This document shows, piece by piece, positions 17,266-26,380 of a stretch of DNA of 56,045 nucleotides. The notes beneath the pieces are model-generated. The model worked only from the letters and a program-made list of their open reading frames with translations, did not search any database and was not told where the DNA came from. Positions within the stretch are counted from its first letter, which is position 1. Every line of letters begins with the position of its first letter. Source of the stretch: an uncultured Zoogloea sp. Lineage in GTDB: Bacteria; Pseudomonadota; Gammaproteobacteria; Burkholderiales; Rhodocyclaceae. The position numbers were made by a program, and so were the translations under genes. The stretch spans positions 1 to 56,045 of the forward strand of contig CALBTT010000101.1 in NCBI GenBank assembly GCA_937967645.1. The letters run 5' to 3'.

Positions 17266-18315
17266 ATGTTCGATCCCTGCCATCCCGTCGTCCGTGAGGA
17301 CATCGATGCGATCCTTCAGGAGGCGCTTCCCTGGGCGAGCCTGGCCGGCCGTCATGTGTACCTGACGGGCGGCAGCGGCATGCTGGGTGGCTACCTGGCC
17401 CTGGTCGTCGCGGCCTTGCAGCGCACCCTGGCCGACCCGCCACGGCTGAGCCTGCTGGCCCGCGACCCGGTGCGCCTGCAGGCACGCCTGGGCCGGGCGC
17501 TCGATCCGGAGCTGTGTGCGGTGATCGGCGGTACGCTCGAGGCCCCGCCGGCTTCCCGATTCGGCCCGCCCGACGTGGTGATCCATGCGGCCAGCCCGGC
17601 CTCGCCGCGCAACTATGCGACCGATCCGGTGGGCGTGATCCGTGCGAATGCCGTCGGTACGCTGAACCTCCTCGACCGCTTCGCGCGGGAGCGGCAGATC
17701 CGTTTCCTGATGCTGGGCTCAGCGGTCTACGGTTCGACCGAGAACGAGGGCGCGGTCCATGAAGACAGCTTCGGCGCCGTGCCGACCCTCGACCCCCGCA
17801 ACTGCTACATCGAGAGCAAGCGCATGGCCGAGACCCTGCTGGCCAGCTGGCGGGCCCAGCATGGCCTGGCGTTCGGCATCGGGCGGATCTTCCACACCTT
17901 CGGTCCGGGGTTGAACCTGGATGACGGCCGGATCTTCTCTGACGTGCTGCGTGCCGCCCGGGACGGGCAGCCGATCGTGCTGACCAGCGACGGCAGCGCC
18001 CTGCGCGCTTTCTGCTACCTGGCCGACACCATCTCGGGGCTGTTCCACATCCTCCTCAAGGGGGATGGGGCGAGTGCCTACAACGTGGGCAACGCCGGCA
18101 ACGAGATGTCGGTGCGCCGCTTTGCCGAACTGGCCTCCCAGCTGCGGGTGCCGGCCTTGCCGCTGCAGTTCGGCGAGGCGGATCCGAAGGCCTATCTGGC
18201 CGCCAAGACCTCCCGCGGCCTGCCCGACACGCGGCGCCTCGAAGCCCTTGGCTGGCGTCCGCGCCACAGTGTGGTCGAGGCGCTTGCCCGCACCGACCAG
18301 AGCCTGCGTCCCTGA
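17266..18315 (+). CDS. NAD-dependent nucleotide-sugar epimerase/dehydratase (SDR)
   Basis: A 349-aa extended short-chain dehydrogenase acting on nucleotide sugars. The Rossmann motif GGSGMLGG is near residues 35-42, VIHAASPASPRNY is typical of the UDP-glucuronate decarboxylase/dTDP-glucose dehydratase branch, and the catalytic Tyr181-X3-Lys185 is present. The GGSGMLGG variant and the roughly 30-residue N-terminal lead resemble dehydratases of capsule or LPS loci. Exact substrate unknown. The frame is open far upstream, but homology-like sequence starts at the ATG at 17266. It is followed 88 bases later by a GT2 gene. Confidence 0.87.
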   Translation: MFDPCHPVVREDIDAILQEALPWASLAGRHVYLTGGSGMLGGYLALVVAALQRTLADPPRLSLLARDPVRLQARLGRALDPELCAVIGGTLEAPPASRFGPPDVVIHAASPASPRNYATDPVGVIRANAVGTLNLLDRFARERQIRFLMLGSAVYGSTENEGAVHEDSFGAVPTLDPRNCYIESKRMAETLLASWRAQHGLAFGIGRIFHTFGPGLNLDDGRIFSDVLRAARDGQPIVLTSDGSALRAFCYLADTISGLFHILLKGDGASAYNVGNAGNEMSVRRFAELASQLRVPALPLQFGEADPKAYLAAKTSRGLPDTRRLEALGWRPRHSVVEALARTDQSLRP

Positions 18316-18403
18316 ATGCCGCGCATGCTCCATTCCCGATGGCCCTGGCAGACGCCTTGCCGGGCAGCCCGTCTGTATCCTCCTCACCTCCTTGATTGAT
18401 GCC

Positions 18404-19420
18404 ATGCGCCCAACTGTAGACATCGCCATCACCACCTATAACCAGGCAGGGTTGGTCGCCAAGACCATCGAATCCGCCATGGCCCAGAGCTACGGTGACC
18501 TGGCCATCTCGATCTACGATGACTGTTCGAGCGATGAGACCGAGGCGGTGTGCCGCGCCTACGCCGCGGAGGACAAGCGGATCACCTACCACCGGGGGGA
18601 GCAGAACCTGGGCATCCTGGGCAATTTCGAGAAGGCGATCGCCAACTCCCGGAACCCCTATCTGACCATCCTGCACGGCGACGACATCCTCTACCCGGAT
18701 TTCATCCGAGAGACCGTCGAACTGGGGCTGGAGAAGCATCCGCAGGCGACCTTCGCCTACACCCTCCACGAACGGCTGGTGGACGACCGCCCCACCGGCG
18801 ACATGTTCCAGTTCGTCCCCGCGCTGGATACCGGCGAACATGACGTGCTCAAGTACCTGTGCCTGACCAACTGGATCATCACGTCCTTCGCCGTCATGCG
18901 CCGGGAGAGCCTGGCCCGCATCGGCGAGCTGGCCCGCTACCGCAACAAGGGAACCCACGGGTTCATCGACCACTACCTGTTCTCGTCCCTGGCGGCGATC
19001 GGCACCGCCTACGTGGTGAACCTGCGCCTGGGGGGCTACCGGATCCACGAGGCCACCTCCACCGCCGGGCTGGCAGGCTCCCTGCGCTACAAGGAGTGCG
19101 CCATCCACAGCTACGACGTGATCTACCAGGACGTGGGCATCTTCGAGGACAAGTACCGCTACATCGCCAAGGCCAACCAGATCGGACGGCTGCTGACCTC
19201 CCGCGGCATCGTGGCAACCCTCGGCGAGATGATGGGCTCCATCGAGATCCATGACCTGATGGCAACCTTCTCGCTGGACCTCTCCATCACCCTCATCGAG
19301 GCGCTGGAGCGGATGGTCTTCGACGCCCATGAGGAGCCCGCGTGCAACTTCCGCCTCGAAAGCCCCAGCAACATCTTTGCCCTGTCGGAATACGTCCGCA
19401 AGGCCAATAGCAAGGCCTGA
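18404..19420 (+). CDS. Family 2 glycosyltransferase
   Basis: A 338-aa GT-A fold transferase. DIAITTYNQAGLVAKTIESAMAQ starts the fold, DDCSSDETE follows, and the metal site is ILHGDDILYP (near residues 88-97). The C-terminal 120 residues are helical without clear membrane segments. A pyrimidine-rich stretch, not a Shine-Dalgarno, precedes the ATG. Acceptor unknown; from context it should extend the glycan built by this island. It ends facing the convergent minus-strand cluster. Confidence 0.9.
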   Translation: MRPTVDIAITTYNQAGLVAKTIESAMAQSYGDLAISIYDDCSSDETEAVCRAYAAEDKRITYHRGEQNLGILGNFEKAIANSRNPYLTILHGDDILYPDFIRETVELGLEKHPQATFAYTLHERLVDDRPTGDMFQFVPALDTGEHDVLKYLCLTNWIITSFAVMRRESLARIGELARYRNKGTHGFIDHYLFSSLAAIGTAYVVNLRLGGYRIHEATSTAGLAGSLRYKECAIHSYDVIYQDVGIFEDKYRYIAKANQIGRLLTSRGIVATLGEMMGSIEIHDLMATFSLDLSITLIEALERMVFDAHEEPACNFRLESPSNIFALSEYVRKANSKA

Positions 19421-19433
19421 GGCCGGCCTGACG

Positions 19434-19468
19434 GAGCGGTAGAGGGGGACGCCCGGCTCCCCCCGCTC
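19434..19468. terminator. Bidirectional terminator-like hairpin between converging operons
   Basis: GAGCGG (19434-19439) pairs with CCGCTC (19463-19468), with an inner G5/C5 stem. It lacks a T-run and overlaps the last bases of the minus-strand gene. Confidence 0.4.
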
Positions 19469-20579
19469 AGCGGCGGTGGGCGGTGTTGGGGGCCCGGCGC
19501 AGGAAGAGGGTGTCGCTCAGCACGAAGGCGTGATCATAGTCGCCGCTGGCCAGCAGTTCGTCGCCGGCCCGCTGGGGGCCGTCACCGAAGCTCCAGATAT
19601 AGTCGTCGAGCATCAGCCAGCCATGGTCGGCCAGGTAGGGTGTCCAGTTGGCGATGTCCGCGCAGACATGGTCGTAGCGGTGGTTGCCGTCGATGTGGAG
19701 CAGCGCGATCTGGCCGCGGATCGGCACCGGGTCCAGCCCCTCCGCGTGATAGCGGCCGGCTTCGGCGGCCTGGGCATAGGTGCCGATGGCCCGCTCCGAG
19801 GGCGCGCGGATGTAGCTGGCGCCCGGTGATGAGGCGGCGGTGGCCATGAAGTTGCGGAAGATCTTGTCGCAGTCGAGGTAGCGGGGCTCGTCATGGAGGA
19901 TCTTGGCCGCGGGGCCCTGGTCGGTCAGGTCGTCCAGGTTCCAGGGATCCACGCACAGCGTCGAGCCGATGCGGTAATGGGTGGCCAGCCAGGACAGGGC
20001 CAGGGCCGAGCGGCCGAACAACGAACCGATCTCGACCACGTCGCCGACCGGGGCGAGGCGCGCGATGGTGCACAGACCGCTCAGCTTGTCCTCGTCGGTT
20101 TCGCCGGGGGTCTGCAGGAAGCGGCGGTGCAGGCCGGCCAGCTGGCTGGTGGTCAGCGCCGCGGCGAGGCCGCGAGGCGGCGTCGGGAGCGCTCTGGCGA
20201 GGGCTTCGGTGGTCTGGCTTTCGGCCCATTCAAGGCTGGGGGAGAAGGCCTCCCAGTGGCTGTCGAAGGGGTGGGGCGCGCACAGGAAGAAGGCCTTGCC
20301 CGGCTGTTCCCGCAACTTGTTCAGATGCCACCAGACGCCATGGTGCGGCGCGTGCACGTGGGTGATCCCCAACTCGGCCAGGCTGTCGAAGAACGCGGCG
20401 TCGAAGCGTGGATCGGTGATGAAGGGCAGGTGGATGTGGCGATCCTCGTCCGCCGAGGCCACCCCGCCCTGGATGGAGTCGGCGCCGATGATCTCGAACC
20501 CCAGGGAGCGGGCCACCCGCATGAAGGGGCGGGCGGAGTCGATGCTGGAGGGGAATACCAGAAGTCGTTGAGTGCTCAT
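19467..20579 (-). CDS. Two-part protein: ATP-grasp-like N-terminus plus class I methyltransferase
   Basis: A 370-aa protein. The first ~100 residues (LLVFPSSIDSARPFMRVARSLGFE) look like the pre-ATP-grasp Rossmann-like fold without the ATP-grasp part. The C-terminal half is a class I SAM methyltransferase of the Methyltransf_24/cephalosporin-hydroxylase type (GDVVEIGSLFGRSALAL, LLHIDGNHRYDHV, GWLMLDDYIW). I start at 20579, where ATGA overlaps the desaturase stop. It is the last gene of the long cluster that begins with rfbF. The predicted role is methylating a sugar or linked acyl/amino group (inferred). Confidence 0.78.
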   Translation of the reverse strand: MSTQRLLVFPSSIDSARPFMRVARSLGFEIIGADSIQGGVASADEDRHIHLPFITDPRFDAAFFDSLAELGITHVHAPHHGVWWHLNKLREQPGKAFFLCAPHPFDSHWEAFSPSLEWAESQTTEALARALPTPPRGLAAALTTSQLAGLHRRFLQTPGETDEDKLSGLCTIARLAPVGDVVEIGSLFGRSALALSWLATHYRIGSTLCVDPWNLDDLTDQGPAAKILHDEPRYLDCDKIFRNFMATAASSPGASYIRAPSERAIGTYAQAAEAGRYHAEGLDPVPIRGQIALLHIDGNHRYDHVCADIANWTPYLADHGWLMLDDYIWSFGDGPQRAGDELLASGDYDHAFVLSDTLFLRRAPNTAHRR

Positions 20580-21502
20580 GATTCGGGCCTGGTCTTGAGG
20601 GCCAGCCAGATGTCCTTCATGAAGAACGAAGGGGCATCGATCCGGCTCAGCAGCTTGCGTTCCAGCAGCAGGGCGTTGAGCCTGGGCAGGTTGTAATAGG
20701 GAATCACCGGGGCCAGGTGATGCTCCGCGTGAAAGTTCATGCCTGCGTACAGGAATTCGAGCAGGGCGGGCAGGGGCAGGGTGCGGGAATGCTTCAGCGG
20801 CCCCTCCTGCGCGGCACCGGCCAGCCCGACATGCTGGGATTGCGCCAGGAGCCGGTTCAGGAACTGGCCGGTGAAGGGCAGCAGGAACCACATGAGGTTG
20901 ATGTGCCAGGCCTCGAAGGCGGCCCACAGCGCGAGCTGCACCGCGATGTTGAAGGCCAGCATCTGGATGGCTTCGCGCTGGCAGGCCCCGTCGATCCGGG
21001 TGAAGCCGCCCTCCTTGGGCGTCAGGCCGGCCGCGTTGATGAGCACGTAATACAGGCGCCGCAGCAGTACCGGCAGGTCGACCGTCAGGTACAGGAATAC
21101 GGCCAGCGGGCGCCAGTCCTGGGTGCTTTGCGCCTCCCCGTCATCCGCGGCGAAGGTGTGGTGGTGGTGGTAGTTGTGGGACTTGCGGAAGAAGCCCGGA
21201 TTGTTCCAGGTCAGGTAGGACGCGATCCGGTACAGCAGCTTGTTCAGCTTCAGGTTAGAGAAGACCCTTGAGTGGTACAGCTCGTGGCCGATCCCCGCGT
21301 ACCCCCAGAAGCCATGCCAGATCGCGCAGGCGTAGAAGCACAGCAAGGCGGGGACCGGCCAGTCAGCGAGAAGCATGACGGCGGTGGAGAACAGCAAGGC
21401 TTCGCCCAGCACGCGGAACAGCAGGTGTCGTGTCGCGATGCGGTCGCTGGGACGGGAGAGCTGGGCCAGTGTGCCCTTGTCGATGATGCTCAGGATGTGC
21501 AT
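20576..21502 (-). CDS. Membrane fatty-acid desaturase/hydroxylase family protein
   Basis: A 308-aa di-iron membrane enzyme. All three His boxes are present: GHELYHS (about 72-78), HNYHHHH (about 109-115) and FHAEHH (about 257-262). Hydrophobic segments lie around 30-65, 130-155 and 195-225. Such enzymes desaturate or hydroxylate acyl chains or small amides. Because it sits in a cluster with an acyl carrier protein and an AMP ligase, an acyl group attached to the sugar is a plausible substrate, but a membrane-lipid role cannot be excluded. Its stop overlaps the next gene's start. Confidence 0.9.
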   Translation of the reverse strand: MHILSIIDKGTLAQLSRPSDRIATRHLLFRVLGEALLFSTAVMLLADWPVPALLCFYACAIWHGFWGYAGIGHELYHSRVFSNLKLNKLLYRIASYLTWNNPGFFRKSHNYHHHHTFAADDGEAQSTQDWRPLAVFLYLTVDLPVLLRRLYYVLINAAGLTPKEGGFTRIDGACQREAIQMLAFNIAVQLALWAAFEAWHINLMWFLLPFTGQFLNRLLAQSQHVGLAGAAQEGPLKHSRTLPLPALLEFLYAGMNFHAEHHLAPVIPYYNLPRLNALLLERKLLSRIDAPSFFMKDIWLALKTRPES

Positions 21503-21526
21503 TTCATGCCCCGAAGGTTGCGGGCG

Positions 21527-22243
21527 TCACGGACTGACCAGCTGGAAGGCACACAGGCTCCCATGGACATGGAAGATCCTGTGGTCCGCGGCGCGATCGG
21601 CCAGGTAGCGCGTGACATCCGAATGAATGCCGGACGAGTAGTCGTGCCACACGATGACTCCTTGCCGCATGATCGAGGCCACCTTCTCGGTATCGCTCCT
21701 GACGATGTCGTAGTGGTGGCCGCCGTCGATGAAGGCAAATTCAATCGGGCCGAAGGTGGCGGCGAAGTCCAGCTGGGTGGAGTCGGCCTTGATCAGGCTG
21801 ATCCGGCTTCTCTCTGCGGGGGGCAGGTTGTTGAGGTAGAGCTCGCCTGACCGATTCTGCAGGTCGCGCAGATAGTCATCGTTGTAGTCGCCGTCGCTCA
21901 GGATCTTCCCGGCTTCGGGCGTATCGATCAGGGTCTGGGTGGTGGGGGGCAGGTCCACCGAATAGATGGTCCTGGCCATGGAGTTCTTCGCCAGGAGCCG
22001 GGTGGTGAACCCCTGGAAGGTGCCGATCTCCAGGATGCTCTCCGGGCGGACCAGCTCGTCCAGGCACAGCAGGACGATCTGATCCACCAGGGTGACGCTG
22101 CCGATGGTCACCGAGGGGAAGGCGGTGGAGATGTCCCGGCAGAGGTCCTGCGGGGCCCGCAGATTCAGCAGATCCTTCAGCTTGATCGTATGGATCCCCT
22201 GCTCGGGGTAGCCCTTCACGAAATCGGGAAAGTTCGGGGTCAC
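21527..22243 (-). CDS. Class I SAM-dependent methyltransferase (Methyltransf_24 / CmcI-like)
   Basis: A 238-aa methyltransferase. The SAM-binding ESILEIGTFQGFTTRLLA is near residue 70, and the acidic/metal region EFAFIDGGHHYDIVRSDTE and VIVWHDYSS are typical of cephalosporin-hydroxylase-like methyltransferases found in sugar clusters. No membrane segment. It lies between an FkbM gene (49 bases away) and the desaturase (24 bases away). Confidence 0.85.
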   Translation of the reverse strand: MTPNFPDFVKGYPEQGIHTIKLKDLLNLRAPQDLCRDISTAFPSVTIGSVTLVDQIVLLCLDELVRPESILEIGTFQGFTTRLLAKNSMARTIYSVDLPPTTQTLIDTPEAGKILSDGDYNDDYLRDLQNRSGELYLNNLPPAERSRISLIKADSTQLDFAATFGPIEFAFIDGGHHYDIVRSDTEKVASIMRQGVIVWHDYSSGIHSDVTRYLADRAADHRIFHVHGSLCAFQLVSP

Positions 22244-22292
22244 GGCAGCACCTTGTGTTCTGAATGAGGCATCGGAGAGGCGGGCGGGGCGA

Positions 22293-23438
22293 TCAATGGG
22301 GCGCCGCCGTGGCGCCTCGGGGGACGAAATACATGACGGTCTCGGACCATCCTTCCGTGTAGTGGCGCAGGAGGAGGTCGTAGCCGGTGTTGAGCGAGAG
22401 GATGTAGGCCGGGATCCTCCAGAAGTCGGCGATCGTGTGATACACGGCGATGGTCAGGATCGCGCCGTCGTTCCGGATGTGCCGCTCGGCCCCGTGCAGC
22501 GCCTTCAGCTCCCAGCCTTCGAGGTCCATCTTGATGAATGAGGTGCGCGTGCTGATTTCCGCATCGAGGGTGCTCACCGGAATGGTCTCGCCGCCCGATC
22601 CGGACACTGCGCTGGCCGACCCCTGGTCCGCGTCGAAGGACAATTCCCCGGGGGTGTCGGAGAGGCCGAGGGGAAGGAACTCGATCGTATCCCGCCAGGC
22701 CGCCAGACGCGATCTGGCCCGCGCCATGTTGGCCTGGGAGGGCTCGAAGAGATACACCTTCGCGTAGCCGGGATAGCGCCGGATGAACTCCTCGGTGGTG
22801 TCACCATCGTAGCCGCCGCAGTCCACGAAGACGCTGTCGTGCAGCGGGCCCAGGAAGGGCTCGAAGTACTGGTCCCGCAGGCGCACCGAGAAGCCGGCCA
22901 TGTGCGACATGTCGCCGGTCAGCCGGTAAGCCATGACCTGGTTGAAGACGGACCGGGATTCCGGGTCCTTCAGCCGCGAGAAGATCTCGCGGTAGGTGTC
23001 CGGCTCGCGCTCGAAGGCGTTGCGGGCCTCCTCGACGAAGTCGGGCAAGGGCAGGAGCGCGGGCTCCGCACGGCAGATGTCGATGTAGGACAAGTGCGTG
23101 ACGTTGCCGCGGGCTTCGATGCGCTTGCGGGCGCTGTTGGGGCTGATCGACATGGCGCAGTTGATGACGCTCGCGCCGCCCGGGATCGCGTCGCTCCTGA
23201 TGATCGGACTGCCGTTCCAGTGGGTGGCCTGTGTTTCGAAGTCGTCCACCACGCCGTCTACGGCCAGCACGCCCATCAACGCCCTGGCGTGGGGGTTCCT
23301 GCCCATTACGAAGGTTGGGGATGCGCGGCGCAGGAGCGCGTCGACACGCTGCCTGATGGCCGGGGACGGCGCCATCCGGGCCTCCCTGATCAGGGCCTGG
23401 TAGTCCAGCATCGCCGGCAGGCTGTGGTCAGGCGGCAT
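22293..23438 (-). CDS. FkbM-family methyltransferase with N-terminal extension
   Basis: A 381-aa protein. Residues 1-180 form an extension with a small nucleotide-binding-like pattern (VDDFETQATHWNGSPIIRSD). Residues 185-375 are an FkbM methyltransferase (VFVDCGGYDGDTTEEF, VYLFEPSQANMARAR, SFIKMDLEGWELKALHGA). The start at 23438 overlaps the acyl carrier protein stop by 11 bases; an internal ATG at 23411 is possible. It is cotranscribed with the acyl carrier protein, suggesting it methylates the same precursor. Confidence 0.88.
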   Translation of the reverse strand: MPPDHSLPAMLDYQALIREARMAPSPAIRQRVDALLRRASPTFVMGRNPHARALMGVLAVDGVVDDFETQATHWNGSPIIRSDAIPGGASVINCAMSISPNSARKRIEARGNVTHLSYIDICRAEPALLPLPDFVEEARNAFEREPDTYREIFSRLKDPESRSVFNQVMAYRLTGDMSHMAGFSVRLRDQYFEPFLGPLHDSVFVDCGGYDGDTTEEFIRRYPGYAKVYLFEPSQANMARARSRLAAWRDTIEFLPLGLSDTPGELSFDADQGSASAVSGSGGETIPVSTLDAEISTRTSFIKMDLEGWELKALHGAERHIRNDGAILTIAVYHTIADFWRIPAYILSLNTGYDLLLRHYTEGWSETVMYFVPRGATAAPH

Positions 23439-23676
23439 GGGTCTTCTGCCCGATCAGGCGGACCATGCCGGCCACCGTGCGCAGTGCCGGGTCCGACATG
23501 TCCTCGGCGGTGATCTCGATGTCGAACTGATCTTCGATGCGCATGAAGAACTTGATGAGGCCCAGGGAGTCGATGTGGCCCGAGTCGAAATAGTTGTAGG
23601 CGTCGGGGTCCCCGGCGGGCAGGGGGCCCTTTTCCTGCAGGAGCTGGAGGATGAAGTCGCGGGCGGAGTCGGTCAT
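23428..23676 (-). CDS. Acyl carrier protein
   Basis: An 82-aa four-helix carrier protein. Ser37 in GHIDSLGLIKF is the phosphopantetheine attachment site. It differs from housekeeping AcpP in the DSGHIDSLG block and is of the kind found in sugar-acylation clusters. Its start overlaps the oxidoreductase stop (ATGA), and the AMP ligase that could load it lies two genes upstream. It probably carries an acyl or aminoacyl group for transfer to a sugar amine. Confidence 0.92.
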   Translation of the reverse strand: MTDSARDFILQLLQEKGPLPAGDPDAYNYFDSGHIDSLGLIKFFMRIEDQFDIEITAEDMSDPALRTVAGMVRLIGQKTHAA

Positions 23677-24860
23677 GGCGCGGTGTTCCGGAGGGGGGCC
23701 TGATCGAGGCCGGGGCGGAGGACGTCGACCCAGGCCTGCTGGTGTGCTGCGCGGTCGATGGCTTCCAGGAGCTGGAGCCCCTCTTCCGCGTGGAGGGCGC
23801 CGAAGACGAAGGGCGAACTGTCGGCGGTCTGGGCCTGGCGTGCCCGGAGCCGGGCCGCGATGTCACTGTACAGGTTGGCAAAGGCCTCGATGAAGCCCGT
23901 CGGATGCCCCGGCTTGAAGCGGTTGTAGCGGGGCTGGGAAGCGACGCGCAGGTTGCCGGCCCCCAGGTCCAGCTGCATCCGGCGACCGTCCGCGAACCCG
24001 AGCTGCAGCTGCTCGGGGGCGGTCTGCAGCCACTCGGCGCTGCCTTCGCTGCCGAACAGCCGCAGCCGCAGCCCGTTGCGGTAGCCCAGGGCGGACTTGC
24101 TGTACCAGATGCTGGCGCTGAAGCCGTTCTCGTAGCGGGCCAGGCAGTTGACGTTGTCGACCACCGCCGGGAAGTTGCCGTAGGAGGATTGCTGGGCAGT
24201 GACGGCCAGGGGCTTGAGGCCGCCGGTCACGAAGTCCACCAGGTGATGAACATGGGAGCCCAGGTCCAGGGAGATGGTCGGGACGGTGTAGTCGCTCAGG
24301 CGCCACGGTTGGGGCTGGGGCTTCTCGCCAGTGGCGGTGTGGCGGGCAAAACCTTCCTGGGGCATCTCCACTTCCACGTGGTGGAGGGTGCCCAGCTCGC
24401 CGCGCTGGACCAGCTCGCGCAGCTCGCGAACCATCGGGTAGCCGGAATAGTTGAAAGTCACGGCCAGGAAGCCGTCATGCCGGCTGACCGCCTCCCCGAT
24501 GCGCTGGCAGTCGGCACTGGAGGTGGCCAGGGACTTCTCGCAGATCACCGGGAAGCCGGCCTCGATGGCGGCAATCACGATGTCGGTGTGGTCGGGGGTG
24601 GGGGTCAGCACCGAGATGGCGTCGAGGCGTCCTTGCTCGCCGTCGAGCAGGGCCCGCCAGTCGGGATAGACCCGGTTCTCATCCACCTGGTAGGCCCGGC
24701 CCGAGGCGCGATTGACCGCCTCCCGGCGGCTGAACACGCCCGCCTCCAGCTGGAACAGGCTGTCCAGGTGGCTGGACGAGAAGTGGGTGTAGCCGACGGC
24801 CGACGTGGATCCGCCGCCGATGAAGCCGAGCCGGAGGGGCGGCAGGAAAGTGGAGGTCAT
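23673..24860 (-). CDS. Gfo/Idh/MocA family NAD(P)-dependent oxidoreductase
   Basis: A 395-aa sugar oxidoreductase. The N-terminal Rossmann domain begins LRLGFIGGGSTSAVGYTHF. The EKSLATS motif (family EKP with Ser) follows near residue 107, and the C-terminal alpha/beta domain contains the LDLGSHVHHLVDF block holding the usual catalytic Asp/His. The ATGA overlap with the AMP ligase fixes the start at 24860. It probably oxidises or reduces a nucleotide-sugar hydroxyl/keto group. Confidence 0.9.
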   Translation of the reverse strand: MTSTFLPPLRLGFIGGGSTSAVGYTHFSSSHLDSLFQLEAGVFSRREAVNRASGRAYQVDENRVYPDWRALLDGEQGRLDAISVLTPTPDHTDIVIAAIEAGFPVICEKSLATSSADCQRIGEAVSRHDGFLAVTFNYSGYPMVRELRELVQRGELGTLHHVEVEMPQEGFARHTATGEKPQPQPWRLSDYTVPTISLDLGSHVHHLVDFVTGGLKPLAVTAQQSSYGNFPAVVDNVNCLARYENGFSASIWYSKSALGYRNGLRLRLFGSEGSAEWLQTAPEQLQLGFADGRRMQLDLGAGNLRVASQPRYNRFKPGHPTGFIEAFANLYSDIAARLRARQAQTADSSPFVFGALHAEEGLQLLEAIDRAAHQQAWVDVLRPGLDQAPLRNTAP

Positions 24861-26380
24861 GACGCGTGTTCCGGTCGGGAGAATCGGTTGCGGAGGGTCG
24901 GCTTGTCGATCTTGCCCATCTCGTTGCGCGGCAGGCGGTCCACCACGAAGAGGTGGCGGGGCAGCTGGGCGTCGTTGAGTTGCGAGGCGCAATGCCGGAG
25001 CAGGCTGCGTGGGTTGATCGCCTGACCGGCATCGGCCGGCGCGACGACGAGGCCGACCGTCTCCCCGAGCTGTGGATCCTCCACCGCGATCACGGCGGCT
25101 TCGGCCACCCCGGGGAAGGCCTCGGCGACCTCTTCGATGTCGCGCGGATAGACGTTGATGCCGCCAACGATCACGATGTCCTTGATGCGGCCGAGAAAGT
25201 ACAGGAAGCCGTCCGCATCCAGGGCGCCGAGGTCGCCGGTGCGGAAGTAGCCCTGCCACAGGGCGGCGGCGGTCGCCTCGGGCTGGCCGAAGTAGCCGTC
25301 GAAGGCAAGGGGCGTGCGGCAGAGGATCTCGCCGGGTTGGCCGGGGGGCTGCAGTTGACCGTCGCGGCCCAGGATGGCCACCTCCACATCCTGGATCGGC
25401 GAGCCCACCGACTGCAGCTTGTCGGGGTGGGCTCTCACCGAGAGATCGGTGGTGGACGCCACTTCCGAGGCGCCGTAGATCTCGTGGAAGGCGCAGGTGG
25501 TCCGGCTGAGGAGCGCGGCCTTGGTCTCCGGGGCCAGGGTGGCCGAAGAGGAGACCAGGCAGCGCAGGCGCGAGGGGGCCGGCCGGGTGTCGAGCAGGGG
25601 GATGATCTGCTTGAGCTGGGACGACACCGCCATGGTGAAGCTGACGCCGTGACTGTCGGCGCTGTCCAGCCAGGTGGCCGGGGTGTAGCGGTCGAGGATC
25701 ACGCTGGTGCCGCCGGACAGCAGCGGGAGCAGGGTCAGGCGCTGGGCCAGGGAATGGTGCATCGGCGTGGCGGCCAGCACCACGTCGTCCTCGGTCAGCC
25801 CGTACAAGGCCATCGCCGAGCGTGCCCGGGCCACCTTGGTGTCCTGGGACAGCAGGATCGGCTTGGGGGCGCCGGTCGAGCCGGAAGTCAGGAGGATCAG
25901 GTAGGGCGAGCGCGGAGGCAGCTCGGGCAGGGGCTGCGCCGGCTGGGCATGGGCGCTCAGCGCTTCGGAGGACTGCCAGCCCGCCACGGGCCCGCCGATG
26001 GCCAGACGTAGCCCGGCGACGTCCTGCGCACCGGCCAGGGCTTCCGGCGTGGCGTGCCAGCACACTGCGTGCCTGACCCGGGCTGCCTGGAAGGCCTTGC
26101 GGAGGGCGCCCGCGGTGCTGGACAGGGGCATCGGGACGAGCACCGCGCCGATGCCGGCGGCGGCGAGCAGCAGGTGGACGAACTCCAGGCAGTTCGGCAG
26201 CAGCACGCCCACGTGGTCGCCCGGCTGCACGCCGGCGGCGAGCAGGCCGCCGGCCAGGGCATCCACCTCGCGGGCCAGTTCGGCATAGTTGCGGGTCTCG
26301 TCGCCGATGATCACCGCGGTCTTGCCGGGGTTCCGCCCGGCGGCCTGGTGGAACAGGGCGTGGATCGGAGAAGGATTCAT
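24857..26380 (-). CDS. AMP-dependent acyl synthetase/ligase
   Basis: A 507-aa adenylate-forming enzyme. Visible motifs are the P-loop-like LTSGSTGAPKP (about 168-178), EIYGASE (about 300), YFRTGDLG, the hinge GRIKDIVIVGGINVYPRDIE, and the catalytic Lys490 in NEMGKID. It activates an acid and loads it on CoA or, given the neighbouring carrier protein, on ACP (inferred). Start and stop overlap its neighbours by ATGA. Confidence 0.92.
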   Translation of the reverse strand: MNPSPIHALFHQAAGRNPGKTAVIIGDETRNYAELAREVDALAGGLLAAGVQPGDHVGVLLPNCLEFVHLLLAAAGIGAVLVPMPLSSTAGALRKAFQAARVRHAVCWHATPEALAGAQDVAGLRLAIGGPVAGWQSSEALSAHAQPAQPLPELPPRSPYLILLTSGSTGAPKPILLSQDTKVARARSAMALYGLTEDDVVLAATPMHHSLAQRLTLLPLLSGGTSVILDRYTPATWLDSADSHGVSFTMAVSSQLKQIIPLLDTRPAPSRLRCLVSSSATLAPETKAALLSRTTCAFHEIYGASEVASTTDLSVRAHPDKLQSVGSPIQDVEVAILGRDGQLQPPGQPGEILCRTPLAFDGYFGQPEATAAALWQGYFRTGDLGALDADGFLYFLGRIKDIVIVGGINVYPRDIEEVAEAFPGVAEAAVIAVEDPQLGETVGLVVAPADAGQAINPRSLLRHCASQLNDAQLPRHLFVVDRLPRNEMGKIDKPTLRNRFSRPEHAS

